DNA of 64,000 nucleotides from the NCBI GenBank assembly GCA_964517115.1, contig CAZFBE010000001.1, forward strand, positions 15,195 through 79,194. The letters run 5' to 3'. This document shows, in pieces, positions 24,846 through 33,900 of this stretch. The notes beneath the pieces were generated by a model. That model saw only the letters and a program-made list of their open reading frames with translations. It had not been told where the DNA came from and did no database searches. A program made the position numbers and the translations under genes. Numbering within the stretch: the first letter of the stretch is position 1; every line of letters starts with the position of its first letter. The stretch comes from UBA6624 sp964517115 [NCBI: uncultured bacterium] (GTDB lineage Bacteria; UBP7; UBA6624).

Positions 24846-25620
24846 TTGTTTTTATTTTTAAAATTTCACCCAATATTGAAATCGATATCTCTGAGGGATT
24901 TTTTGCGCTTATTTTCAAACCAATTGGCGCATAAACTTTTCTTAGGCTTTCTTGGTCAACACCCTCAGACTGAAGTTCTTTCCACATTTTTTTAACTTTT
25001 GTTTGGCTTCCAAGCATTCCCAAATAAGCATAATTTTTACAAATATAGTTTTTTATTAAAATTTTATCTGTTCCATGACATCGTGTTAAAACAACCAAAA
25101 AAGAATCTTTGTCGGGTTCTGGAATGCCCTTTACCCATTTTTCATCCGTATGAATTAATTTTAAATTTTCATATTGAGAAAACAAATCTTCGTCAAGAAA
25201 CTCTTTTCTATCATCTATCAAAAAAACATTGAAAATATCAAGCTGTGAAGAAATGACTGCCAGCTTGCCCCCTACATGACCTGCACCAAAAATAAACAAC
25301 TTTGGAGGAGGTTTCAAAACTTCAATTAGCACAACTGCCTCTCCTGAACAATACATCCCTAACTCTTTAATGTTGAGTTTGTACTTCTTTTGGATAATTA
25401 CCTTTTCAGAATGAATTAAACTGAGCGCATCTTCAATAACCTCAGCTTCAAAAGGGCCTCCTCCGATTGTGAACTCAATGCTTTTGTTCCTTTTGACTAT
25501 CATGGAGGTTCCTGGATTTTGTGGCGCATGTCCATTAACAAGTATCAATTTTGCAACAGCAAAAACCTCCCCTCTTTCCAAAAGAGAGACTATTCTTTTT
25601 CTAAATTTGAAATTATGCAT
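24832..25620 (-). CDS. XdhC/CoxI-family molybdenum cofactor insertion factor
   Basis: Chaperone that binds molybdenum cofactor, promotes its sulphuration and delivers it to xanthine-dehydrogenase-type enzymes. The N-terminal XdhC_CoxI block is AVAKLILVNGHAPQNPGTSMIV (about 21-42) with a Gly-rich IGGGPFEAEVIEDAL (about 52-66). The C-terminal Rossmann domain starts LFIFGAGHVGGKLAVISSQL (about 108-127) and continues with VFLIDDRKEFL. GMLGSQTKVKKM near 200 is conserved in the family. It is divergent from the enzyme subunit genes, with 32 bases between the starts. Confidence 0.93.
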   Translation of the reverse strand: MHNFKFRKRIVSLLERGEVFAVAKLILVNGHAPQNPGTSMIVKRNKSIEFTIGGGPFEAEVIEDALSLIHSEKVIIQKKYKLNIKELGMYCSGEAVVLIEVLKPPPKLFIFGAGHVGGKLAVISSQLDIFNVFLIDDRKEFLDEDLFSQYENLKLIHTDEKWVKGIPEPDKDSFLVVLTRCHGTDKILIKNYICKNYAYLGMLGSQTKVKKMWKELQSEGVDQESLRKVYAPIGLKISAKNPSEISISILGEILKIKTTISS

Positions 25621-25628
25621 ATTTCTTA

Positions 25629-25644
25629 ATAATAGTAATAAAAT
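25629..25644. promoter_or_regulatory. Bidirectional -10-like pair, xdhC and Mo-hydroxylase operon
   Basis: In the 32-base divergent gap, TATTAT on the minus strand (25629-25634) lies 8 bases before the xdhC ATG. TAAAAT on the plus strand (25639-25644) lies 8 bases before the ATG at 25653. Neither short leader has a Shine-Dalgarno sequence. Both transcripts would be nearly leaderless. Confidence 0.4.
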
Positions 25645-25652
25645 TCAATCTT

Positions 25653-26162
25653 ATGACATTAATTCCATTTCCAAATAAAAAATTAACAAAAAAAATTATT
25701 AAACTAGACATAAATGAGAACATTTATGAATTAGCAATAAATCCAAACGATTTGCTCTTAGACGTCATTAGGTACAAATTAAACCTAACCGGAACAAAAA
25801 GAGGTTGTGATATGGGCACATGTGGCTGTTGTACAGTTTTGCTAGATGGAGAACCGGTTTTGTCATGCCTAACACTTGCAATTCAAGCAATAGGGAAAAA
25901 AATAAAAACCATTGAGTCCCTACAAGAAAATGAAAATATGCACCCTATACAAGAATGCTTTCATACTGAAGGAGGTAGCCAATGTGGATTTTGCACTCCT
26001 GGATTCATAATGACAAGCTTCGCTCTCCTGAAAAAAAACAAAAATCCTACAGATGAAGAAATTAAACAAGAAATTTCAGGAAACATGTGCAGATGCACGG
26101 GATATATAAAAATTATTAAATCTATAAAAAAAGCTGCTAAAAAAATGAGGAATTCCGATTAA
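25653..26162 (+). CDS. Mo-hydroxylase small subunit, two [2Fe-2S] clusters
   Basis: Electron-transfer subunit of a xanthine-dehydrogenase/aldehyde-oxidase-type enzyme. The plant-ferredoxin-like cluster is in GTKRGCDMGTCGCCTVLLDG with a further Cys in VLSCLTLA (four Cys, about 50-75). The second, C-terminal cluster is in GGSQCGFCTPGFIM (about 107-120) and NMCRCTGYIKI (about 146-156). Length 169 is typical. It is the first gene of a four-gene plus-strand operon. The stop TAA overlaps the probable ATT start of the next subunit. Confidence 0.96.
   Translation: MTLIPFPNKKLTKKIIKLDINENIYELAINPNDLLLDVIRYKLNLTGTKRGCDMGTCGCCTVLLDGEPVLSCLTLAIQAIGKKIKTIESLQENENMHPIQECFHTEGGSQCGFCTPGFIMTSFALLKKNKNPTDEEIKQEISGNMCRCTGYIKIIKSIKKAAKKMRNSD
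26147..26160 (+). promoter_or_regulatory. Ribosome binding site and AUU start of Mo subunit
   Basis: GAGG at 26147-26150 (inside TGAGG) is followed by seven bases and then ATT at 26158-26160, which overlaps the upstream TAA. The reading frame of the Mo subunit has a stop at 26146 and no ATG, GTG or TTG between that stop and 26251. The conserved N-terminus lies in between, so AUU initiation is the simplest reading. Confidence 0.5.
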
Positions 26163-28512
26163 GAACAACCATACTGTTGGAAAAAGAACCCCCCTTGTTG
26201 ATGGTGCTGCAAAAGTAACAGGACAAGCAACTTACGTTGATGATATCGTTTTGCCAGGACAGCTTGTTGGAAAAATACTGAGAAGCCCCTTTGCCCATGC
26301 AAAGATTAAAAAAATAAACTACTCTAAAGCAAAAGCTCTAAAAGGAGTTTTTGCTGTAGCGACATCAAAAGATTCAAAGGAAAGGTTTGGGGTTCTCCCT
26401 ATAACAAAAGATGAAACTGCTTTTGCTATTGAAAAAGTAACATTCATTGGCGATCAAGTTGCTGCAGTAGCAGCGATAGATGAAGAAACTGCAATAAGAG
26501 CTCTTGACTTAATAGATGTTGAATACGAAGAGCTTCCTGCAATTTTAAAACCTGAAAAATCTCTAGAGCCTATAAGCAATATTGATCAAAAAATACAGCC
26601 ATGGTCAAAATACGAAGGGAACATATTCAAAACAGTCAATCAAAATTTTGGAAATGTTGAAAAAGCTGTCAAAGAGTCTCCGATAGTCAAAAAAGGGAAG
26701 TTTTCTTTCAATGGGGTAACTCATGCTTTCACAGAACCAATGGGAGTCATTGCAAGCTATGGATCAGACAAAAGGCTAACTGTGTGGAGTGCAACTCAAG
26801 TTCCTCACTATCTTCACAGATCCCTTTCTGAAGTTATGAAAATGCCAATGCATAAGATAAAAGTAATAAGGCCTTATGTTGGGGGAGGTTTTGGAGGGAA
26901 AAGTGACCCTTTTCCTCATGAAATGGCAGCAGCAATATTGTCAAAAAAGACAGGAAAGCCTGTAAAAATATTATTTGATCGTGATGAGGTTTTTATCAGT
27001 AATCATGGAAGGCATCCAACAAAAACAGAAATGCAAATTTCAGCAAACAAAGATGGAGAATTTACTTCTTTGGAAATTGATGCTCTGATAGATGGCGGAG
27101 CATGGGGAAGCTTTGGGGTTATAACAACTTACTACAATGGTGTTTTAAGCCTGGGGCCATACAAGATAAAAAACTTTGACTATAGTGGAAAAAGAGTTTA
27201 TACAAACAAACCAGCTTCCGGTGCAATGAGAGGACATGGAGCTGTCAACTCTAGATTTGCAATAGAAACACTAATAGACGAAGTTGCTGAAGAGGCAAAA
27301 ATAGACCCGTGTGAAATACGTTTAAAAAATGCTTACGAAGCAAATTCAATAACAGCAAATGGGTTCCGTATAACTTCCTGCGGGATAAAAGAATGCATAG
27401 AAAAAGTCAAAAATGCTTCCGGTTGGGATAAAAAATTCAAAAAAATGCCTTATGGAAAAGGAATAGGAATAGGTTGCGGTTTTTATATATCAGGAAGCGC
27501 TCTTCCTATAAATTGGGAAAGAATGCCTCAGTCAACTGTTCATGTAAAAATTGATTTTGATGGAGGCATTACAGTTCACTCCCTAGCTGCAGAAATAGGG
27601 CAAGGTTCTGACACAATGTTGGCACAATGCGTAGGAGAGGTTTTGAAGTGTGACATGTCAAGAATTCGAATTTATTCAAGGAATACAGATACTGCACCAA
27701 TAGATTTAGGTTCATATTCTTCAAGAGTAACTTTTATGGCTGGCTTAGCTGCAAAAAGAGCAGCACAAGATTTAAAAAATCAAATACTAGCTGCTGCCTC
27801 AAGAATAATGGGGATCAAAGAAACGAGCTTGATTATGGAGAATGACAAAATTTTTGATTTTAAAAATAACAATTCGATATCTATAATCGAAGCGATAAGA
27901 GAAGCTCTTCATGACTCTGGAGCGCTCCATGGAAAAGGGCATTACCAAGCTCCAAATTTAAATCCAGATTTGCCAAGAGTAAATGAGCTAAGAGGAAAAG
28001 AATCGGAAAAAGGAATGCCAATGGGAGGGTCCCATAAAGGTGCTGCTGCAGGGCTTTCTCCCTCTTACTCAATGAATGCTTATGTCTGTGAACTTGAGGT
28101 AGACCCTGAAACAGGCTTAGTAAAAGTTGAAAAAGTGTGGGCAGCACACGATTGCGGAAAAGCCCTGAATCCCCTTTCTGTGGAAGGTCAAATTGAGGGC
28201 TGTATTCATATGGGATTAGGGCAAGCCCTGATGGAATCTTTTGACTACAACAGAGGTACTGGAAGGATTGAAAATAGTAATCTCTTAGACTACAGATGCA
28301 TACCCCCAACAATGATGCCAGATGTTGATGTTTTTATAGTTGAATCTGAAGATCCCGAAGGTCCATTTGGTGCAAAAGAAGCAGGGGAAGGGCCAATACT
28401 TCCAATACTTCCAGCAGTTGCAAATGCAATTTATGATGCTGTTGGTGTCAGGTTGAGAAACCTGCCTATGACCCCTGAAAAAATAATATCAGCCTTAGGT
28501 AAGAAAAAATGA
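26158..28512 (+). CDS. Mo-hydroxylase large (molybdopterin) subunit, HcrA/XdhA-like
   Basis: Catalytic subunit, 784 residues from the proposed ATT start. The N-terminal block VGKRTPLVDGAAKVTGQATY, then DDIVLPGQLVGKILRSPFAH, is canonical for the family, and all of it up to the Leu of DDIVL lies before the first ordinary start codon (TTG at 26251). Other motifs are RPYVGGGFGGKSDPFPHE, ASGAMRGHGAVNSRFAIE and, at the C-terminus, FGAKEAGEGP with the presumed catalytic Glu. The CO-dehydrogenase active loop (AYxCSFR) is absent. With the four-Cys FAD subunit next door, it is closest in type to 4-hydroxybenzoyl-CoA reductase, but the substrate is unproven. Confidence 0.92.
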   Translation: MKNNHTVGKRTPLVDGAAKVTGQATYVDDIVLPGQLVGKILRSPFAHAKIKKINYSKAKALKGVFAVATSKDSKERFGVLPITKDETAFAIEKVTFIGDQVAAVAAIDEETAIRALDLIDVEYEELPAILKPEKSLEPISNIDQKIQPWSKYEGNIFKTVNQNFGNVEKAVKESPIVKKGKFSFNGVTHAFTEPMGVIASYGSDKRLTVWSATQVPHYLHRSLSEVMKMPMHKIKVIRPYVGGGFGGKSDPFPHEMAAAILSKKTGKPVKILFDRDEVFISNHGRHPTKTEMQISANKDGEFTSLEIDALIDGGAWGSFGVITTYYNGVLSLGPYKIKNFDYSGKRVYTNKPASGAMRGHGAVNSRFAIETLIDEVAEEAKIDPCEIRLKNAYEANSITANGFRITSCGIKECIEKVKNASGWDKKFKKMPYGKGIGIGCGFYISGSALPINWERMPQSTVHVKIDFDGGITVHSLAAEIGQGSDTMLAQCVGEVLKCDMSRIRIYSRNTDTAPIDLGSYSSRVTFMAGLAAKRAAQDLKNQILAAASRIMGIKETSLIMENDKIFDFKNNNSISIIEAIREALHDSGALHGKGHYQAPNLNPDLPRVNELRGKESEKGMPMGGSHKGAAAGLSPSYSMNAYVCELEVDPETGLVKVEKVWAAHDCGKALNPLSVEGQIEGCIHMGLGQALMESFDYNRGTGRIENSNLLDYRCIPPTMMPDVDVFIVESEDPEGPFGAKEAGEGPILPILPAVANAIYDAVGVRLRNLPMTPEKIISALGKKK

Positions 28513-29483
28513 TATTGCCACCTTTTGAAATACATGTTCCATCATCTGTTGAAGAAGCTGTAAAAATTGCAGAAGAGGTAAAGGGTGAAGGTTTTGATTA
28601 TGTTTCTGGAGGAACGGATCTTTTACAAAATTATAAAAACAGATTGAATGTCAAGCCTCACCTGATAAGTTTAAAACAAATTAAAAAGTTAGACTTCATT
28701 AAAGAAAATGAAATTGGATCTTTGGTAACCTTAGATTCAATAACAAGGAATGCAACAACCAAAAAAACTTTTCCTGGACTTTTTGAGGCTTGTAGCCAGA
28801 TTGGAAGTGTTCTTGTCAGAAAAACAGGAACAATAGGGGGGAACCTATTGATAGATAACAGATGTTACTTCTACAATCAAACATCATTTTGGAGAACATC
28901 TGTGGGTTCTTGCCTAAAGGCAGAAGCAGATGAATGCAGGGTAATACCCCAAAAGGAATACTGTGTCGCCACCTTCTCAAGCGACTCAGCTCCAATGCTT
29001 GTTGCAGTTAATGCGAAATATGAACTTCAAGGATTTGCTGGAAAAAGAATACTTAATTCACAAGATTTTTATGTACATGATGGAATCAGACGAAACATAA
29101 AAGAAAACAATGAAATAATTACAAGAATAAAACTTCCAAAAAATATTGAAAAAATAAAAACAGGCTATGAGAAATTAAGAGTCAGAGACACTTTCGACTA
29201 CCCCCTTGTTTCAGTGGCAGGAGCTCTTGAAAAAGACCCTGAAGGAAGAATAAAAAAATTAAAAATTGTCCTTGGGGCCATTGGAACCTACCCAATAATT
29301 AATGATGATGAGACAGATAAGTTCAAAGGAGAAAAGCTGTCTGAAAAAATTATTACTGAAATTTCAGAAAAGATTCAAAAAAAATCTCAACCTTACAACA
29401 ACCTAACGCTTCCTGTAAGTTACAGGAAAAAAATGATTGGAGTCCTTTGCAAAAGACTTATAAGTCGATTAAATAAACAATAA
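28509..29483 (+). CDS. Mo-hydroxylase FAD subunit with extra [4Fe-4S] insert, HcrB-like
   Basis: Middle subunit of the enzyme. FAD-binding motifs are VSGGTDLLQNYK (32-43) and KTGTIGGNLLIDNR (105-118). Between the FAD blocks there is an insertion with Cys119, Cys135, Cys143 and Cys152. The spacings (16, 8, 9) are exactly those I recall for the four Cys ligands of the [4Fe-4S] cluster of 4-hydroxybenzoyl-CoA reductase beta subunit (122, 138, 146, 155). The CoxM/XdhB proteins of ordinary xanthine or CO dehydrogenases lack this loop. Length 324 fits. It overlaps the large subunit by 4 bases. Confidence 0.93.
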   Translation: MILPPFEIHVPSSVEEAVKIAEEVKGEGFDYVSGGTDLLQNYKNRLNVKPHLISLKQIKKLDFIKENEIGSLVTLDSITRNATTKKTFPGLFEACSQIGSVLVRKTGTIGGNLLIDNRCYFYNQTSFWRTSVGSCLKAEADECRVIPQKEYCVATFSSDSAPMLVAVNAKYELQGFAGKRILNSQDFYVHDGIRRNIKENNEIITRIKLPKNIEKIKTGYEKLRVRDTFDYPLVSVAGALEKDPEGRIKKLKIVLGAIGTYPIINDDETDKFKGEKLSEKIITEISEKIQKKSQPYNNLTLPVSYRKKMIGVLCKRLISRLNKQ

Positions 29484-30071
29484 GTGAAAAAGATATCAGC
29501 AATCATCTTATGTGCTGGAATTTCGGAAAGAATGGGTGCTGATAAATCTTTACTTGATTTTGGAAATTTAAAATCAATTGAACTAATAATCGAAAAAATA
29601 AAAAAAATAAAATTCTCTCAAATAATCATTGTTGCAGGAAAGAATAAAAAAAATATTGAAAAATACATCCAGAATGAAAATCTTGCAATAAACACAAACC
29701 ATGATTACAGATCCCTGTCAATTAAAAAAGGCTTGGAGTTGGTAGATGGAGAAAATGGATGCCTTATTTGGCCAGTAGATTATCCTCTTGTAAAGAAAGA
29801 AACATTAAGAAGTTTGAAAAAATCCTACAAAGAAGACTCTATCGTTTGTCCTGTTCATAAAAAAAGAGGGGGTCATCCAATTTTAATTGGTGCAAAAATT
29901 CTGGGAAGTTTGAAAAAAATACACCCAGAAACACCCTTAAGGGATTGGACCAAAAAACAAAAAAGAAAAATTTTAAAAACCTCAGATATTTGGGTTAATT
30001 ACGAAATGAATACAAAAGAAGAATATATTGCTGCAAAGGAAATTTTAAAAAATCAATTTAAGTTTTCCTGA
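29484..30071 (+). CDS. MocA-like molybdenum cofactor cytidylyltransferase
   Basis: Nucleotidyltransferase of the MobA/MocA group, probably converting molybdopterin to the cytosine dinucleotide form used by this enzyme class. The N-terminal signature is AIILCAGISERMGADKSLLDF (about 5-25), with the Gly/Arg/Met-Gly/Lys pattern of the family. LIWPVDYPLVKKETL (about 92-106) carries the metal-binding Asp, and VCPVHKKRGGHPILIG (about 117-132) is also typical. Length 195 is normal. It starts with GTG directly after the FAD-subunit stop, so the enzyme and its cofactor maturation are one operon. Confidence 0.88.
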   Translation: MKKISAIILCAGISERMGADKSLLDFGNLKSIELIIEKIKKIKFSQIIIVAGKNKKNIEKYIQNENLAINTNHDYRSLSIKKGLELVDGENGCLIWPVDYPLVKKETLRSLKKSYKEDSIVCPVHKKRGGHPILIGAKILGSLKKIHPETPLRDWTKKQKRKILKTSDIWVNYEMNTKEEYIAAKEILKNQFKFS

Positions 30072-30895
30072 AGAGAGGCTTTTGCTTTGTGAAAATGGAT
30101 AACCTCATCATTAACCACCTCTAGAGAAAAACTTTTTATGCCACCCATGTCTCTTAACCTTGTAGCACATCCTCTTATGACATCTTCAACAAAACAGGGA
30201 TTTTCATATGCTGATATTGTTGCTTCTCTTTCATCCTGTCTTTTCAAAATAGGGTATGAAGGAGCAGATAAAGATTTTTCAGCTAAATCGATTAGTGAAT
30301 CTAAAGAAATATTTTCCTTTTGCGCATTCTCGACTTCAATAAAAATATGCCCATGCTGAGAGTGAGCACCCTTTCCCTTGCCGGAACTTGGATCATAATC
30401 AGAAATCTCTTTTGAGCAAGGGCAGCATGTTTGACCCGTAACCTTAACCCATGTTTTTAGAGAAAATTTACCATCCTTGCCAAAAGAACTTTTATACCCA
30501 ACTAAATAGGGGGCAACTCCAACTATAGAAGTAACTGGAGCCTTTACCTCTCTAAAATAATCAAATTCAACATTTATAAAAGCCTCAGAACTTTCAAGAT
30601 ACTTCTTCATTTCTCTTGTTAGCAATTCAATTGATTCAGAATCTAAACAATTATCTTCATTCGAAAGGAAGTCATTAAGAAGAATGGAAAATCTACTCAT
30701 ATGCGTACCCCTTTCATCTGAATTTAGATTTACATACATTTCAAACTTTCCAACTGTGCTATGGATTTTCCCATTTGGTTTTTTAAATCGCAAAGGAACC
30801 TTTAATTCAGATATTCCAACCATGTCTATAGACACATTCCTCTTGTCTTTTTCTTTCATCAAGTCAGGCAATGTCTTTTTTGTCTTGTTTTCCAT
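30053..30895 (-). CDS. folE2: GTP cyclohydrolase IB
   Basis: Makes dihydroneopterin triphosphate, the first folate intermediate. The FolE2 family is recognised from VTGQTCCPCSKEISDY (about 146-161, with the catalytic/metal Cys), AHSQHGHIFIEVE (about 171-183) and FVEDVIRGCATRLRD (about 239-253). Unlike FolE, this family can work with metals other than zinc. No folE is in the window. With folK, folC and glyA present, folate synthesis is de novo. The 3' end overlaps the convergent MocA-like gene by 19 bases; dnaE lies upstream on the same strand with an 11-base gap. Confidence 0.95.
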   Translation of the reverse strand: MENKTKKTLPDLMKEKDKRNVSIDMVGISELKVPLRFKKPNGKIHSTVGKFEMYVNLNSDERGTHMSRFSILLNDFLSNEDNCLDSESIELLTREMKKYLESSEAFINVEFDYFREVKAPVTSIVGVAPYLVGYKSSFGKDGKFSLKTWVKVTGQTCCPCSKEISDYDPSSGKGKGAHSQHGHIFIEVENAQKENISLDSLIDLAEKSLSAPSYPILKRQDEREATISAYENPCFVEDVIRGCATRLRDMGGIKSFSLEVVNDEVIHFHKAKASLQENLN

Positions 30896-30906
30896 AAAGG
30901 CAAATT

Positions 30907-33900
30907 CTATTTTTTTTCCAGCTTTTCTTTCCAGTTTAATAGTATTTTTTTTGCATTTTTATCATATTTCTCTTCAAGTTTGAATTTCTTTGTACCAAAG
31001 TCTAAATAAATTTCCACATTTCCAGGTTTTAAAGTTTTTAAGACATCACCTAAAGAATTCAAATATTTCTTTTTGAGAAAACCATTCAAGTCCAAAATGA
31101 TACTCTCTAACAGTTCATGTCGCGAAACTAATCCACTTTCAGATTCATAATTACTTCCATCAGGCCAAATCTGTTCGCCATAAAGGCTAACTGCTCCATC
31201 TTTACCCTTTCTGCTGCGAGCCCTTATAACAACAACTCCATCAGAGAGATGGCTTGAATCAATACCGTCTAACGATCTTTCATAAAAAACAACCGGAAAC
31301 CTAAAACCCTTATCCTGAATAACCCCTTCCGCAATTCTTTTTCCAGAATATGTCTTTCTGATTTTGCATGAAGAAAGATAACCAATGGCATCAATTTTAG
31401 AACCCGCCTTGAGATCGCTTAACTTCCTTACCCCCATGTTTAAAAAATGTTGATACCTGTCTGAGATTGGAGATGTTGTAATAAATGATTCAAGAGCATT
31501 GAATTCAAGCTGGAAAAGAGAATCTACATTTTTCATATCATCCTCACTGACAGTTGGAATGTTTATTAATGTTTTTTCTCCAAACAGTGAACCTTGTCCC
31601 TTATGCCTTGAAAGCCTTTCTACCGCCTTGTAAATATCTTTTATAACCAGCTGCAGATGCCTTCTGTCAAGATTAAAAGAATCAAAAGCTCCAGCAGCAG
31701 CCAAGGTTTCACAAGCTCTCGTATTTACAACTTTTTGACACCTTGAAACAAAATCTTGCAAATCTTCAAAATTCCCGTTTCTCTTCCTTTCAGAAACTAT
31801 CTCTCTTGCAGAAACTTCTCCAACATTTCTAATGCTCGCTAGCCCATAAAGAATTTCATTATCACTATTGACACTAAACAAATCCTGACTTGAGTTTATA
31901 TCTGGAGGAAGAACATCCTTCCCCCAACTGATTAACCTTGAAACACAATCTCCTACCTTTTCAGCATTTCCAGCATAACTAGAAAGCCAAGCGGCATGAA
32001 AGAAGGAAGGAAAATGCGCTTTTAAATAAGCACATTGAAAACCTATTACAGAATACGCAACAGAATGGGATTTTGGAAAACCATATTGAGCAAACTCTTC
32101 TATTTGATTAAATATCTTCAAAGCTTCATCTTGGTTTATCTTTCCAACTTCTTTTGCACCATTTATAAATCTTTTTCTCTGCGTCTTCATCAAAGACTCA
32201 ATCTTTTTTCCCATAGCCTTTCTCAAATCGTCTGCTTCGATTAAAGAGTACCCTGAAAGCTCTTGAGCTATCCTCATAACCTGCTCTTGATAAACCATGA
32301 TTCCCAAAGTTTCCTCTAGAACCTCTTTGAGTGCTGGGTGTGGAGGGGTTGGTTTTTCTTTTCCCTGTTTTCTTTTCACATAGCTGTCAGCAAGGCCGGA
32401 ATTTAAAGGGCCAGGACGATTTAAAGCATTAATTATCGCAAGATCTTCAATTGACTTGGGTTTAATTTTCTTTAACAGACCAACAGCAGTTGAAGATTCG
32501 AATTGAAAAACACCGTCCGTATAGCCCTTAGTCAAAAGCTTAAAAGTCTTTTTGTCATCTTCTTTGTCACTTAAGTCATATATATCGCACTCATGCCCTT
32601 GGATGTTAATCTCTTTTTGTGCCTCATTTAAAAAAGTCAAATTCCTTATTCCCAATATATCCATCTTTACAAGACCCATGCTTTCTAAGTCATTCATTTC
32701 ATACTGGCTTACAACTTCCCCATTCTTTCCTCGTGCCAAAGGAACCATCCCAGCCAAGTTTTGATTTGAAATAACCAAGCCTGCTGCATGAACCCCCTTG
32801 TTTCTAATTGTGTTTTCAATAAGTATCGCTTTTTCCAAAGCCTTTTCGCATTCGGGATCCCTGTTAACTATGTCTCTAATAATATTATTCCTTAAAGCAT
32901 CTTTTAATTTTTCACCATCTGACAAAGCTTTTGCAACCAAGCTAAACCTTGGCTCAGGAATTGCAGACAATCTAGCAATATCTCTAAATGCTAGTTTTCC
33001 TTTTAACCTGTTGAAGGTGATTATTTGTGAAACTTTTTTGGTTCCATTTTTTTCTCTTATATACCTTATTACATCATCTCTTCCCAAGGTACAAAAATCC
33101 ATATCTATATCTGGGAGAGATTTTCTTCCTTTGTTTAAGAATCTTTCAAAGATCAATCCGTACTTTAAAGGATCTATCGTTGTTATGTCCAAACAGTAAG
33201 CAACCAAACATCCAGCACCAGAACCTCTTCCGGGACCAACGGGTATTTGATTGTCTTTTGCGTATTTGACATAATCTCTTACGGCTAAAAAATAGTCTGG
33301 ATAACCAAGGTCCTTTATGACGTCAAGTTCCTTCTTCAACCTTTCCTTGGCTTCCTTAATGTTTTTTTTATATCTTTTTTGCAAACCTTCTTCTGCCAAT
33401 TTCTCCAAATATTCACTGGAGCTTTTGTAGTTTTTTGGAATTTCAACAATTGGAAAAATTGGATTTGGGTTTGAAAAAACCTCTGAAAAATCTTCAACCA
33501 TATCACTTACAAGGTTGGTGTTTTCTACACATTCAGGATTTTCCTTGAAAAGATCCAACATCTCAGACTCTGTTGCTAGATGAAGATTTGGCCATTTTGC
33601 CCTAAACCTATCAGGATCATCTATCAATCGGTTGCTTCTTATCGCAAGAAGCAAATCCTGAACCGAGTGGTCCCCTTTTTTTAAGAAATGAACATCATTT
33701 GTTGCAACAACCTTTATTTCTTGTTTTTTACCATATTCAAATAACTGCTTTGCAATAATCTCTTCTTCCTCTATTCCGTGATTCATTACTTCAAGAAAAA
33801 ATCTATCTCCAAAAACCTCCTTGAACCAATCAATTCGATTTTTAGCATGAGTTAGATTCCCATCAACAATTGCTTTTGACAAAATCCCCTGAATACACCC

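Noticed and set aside
25653-29483. Carbon monoxide dehydrogenase (CoxSLM)
   Set aside because: Subunit order and size fit, but the AYxCSFR active-site loop of true CO dehydrogenase is absent and the FAD subunit has the extra four-Cys loop not found in CoxM.
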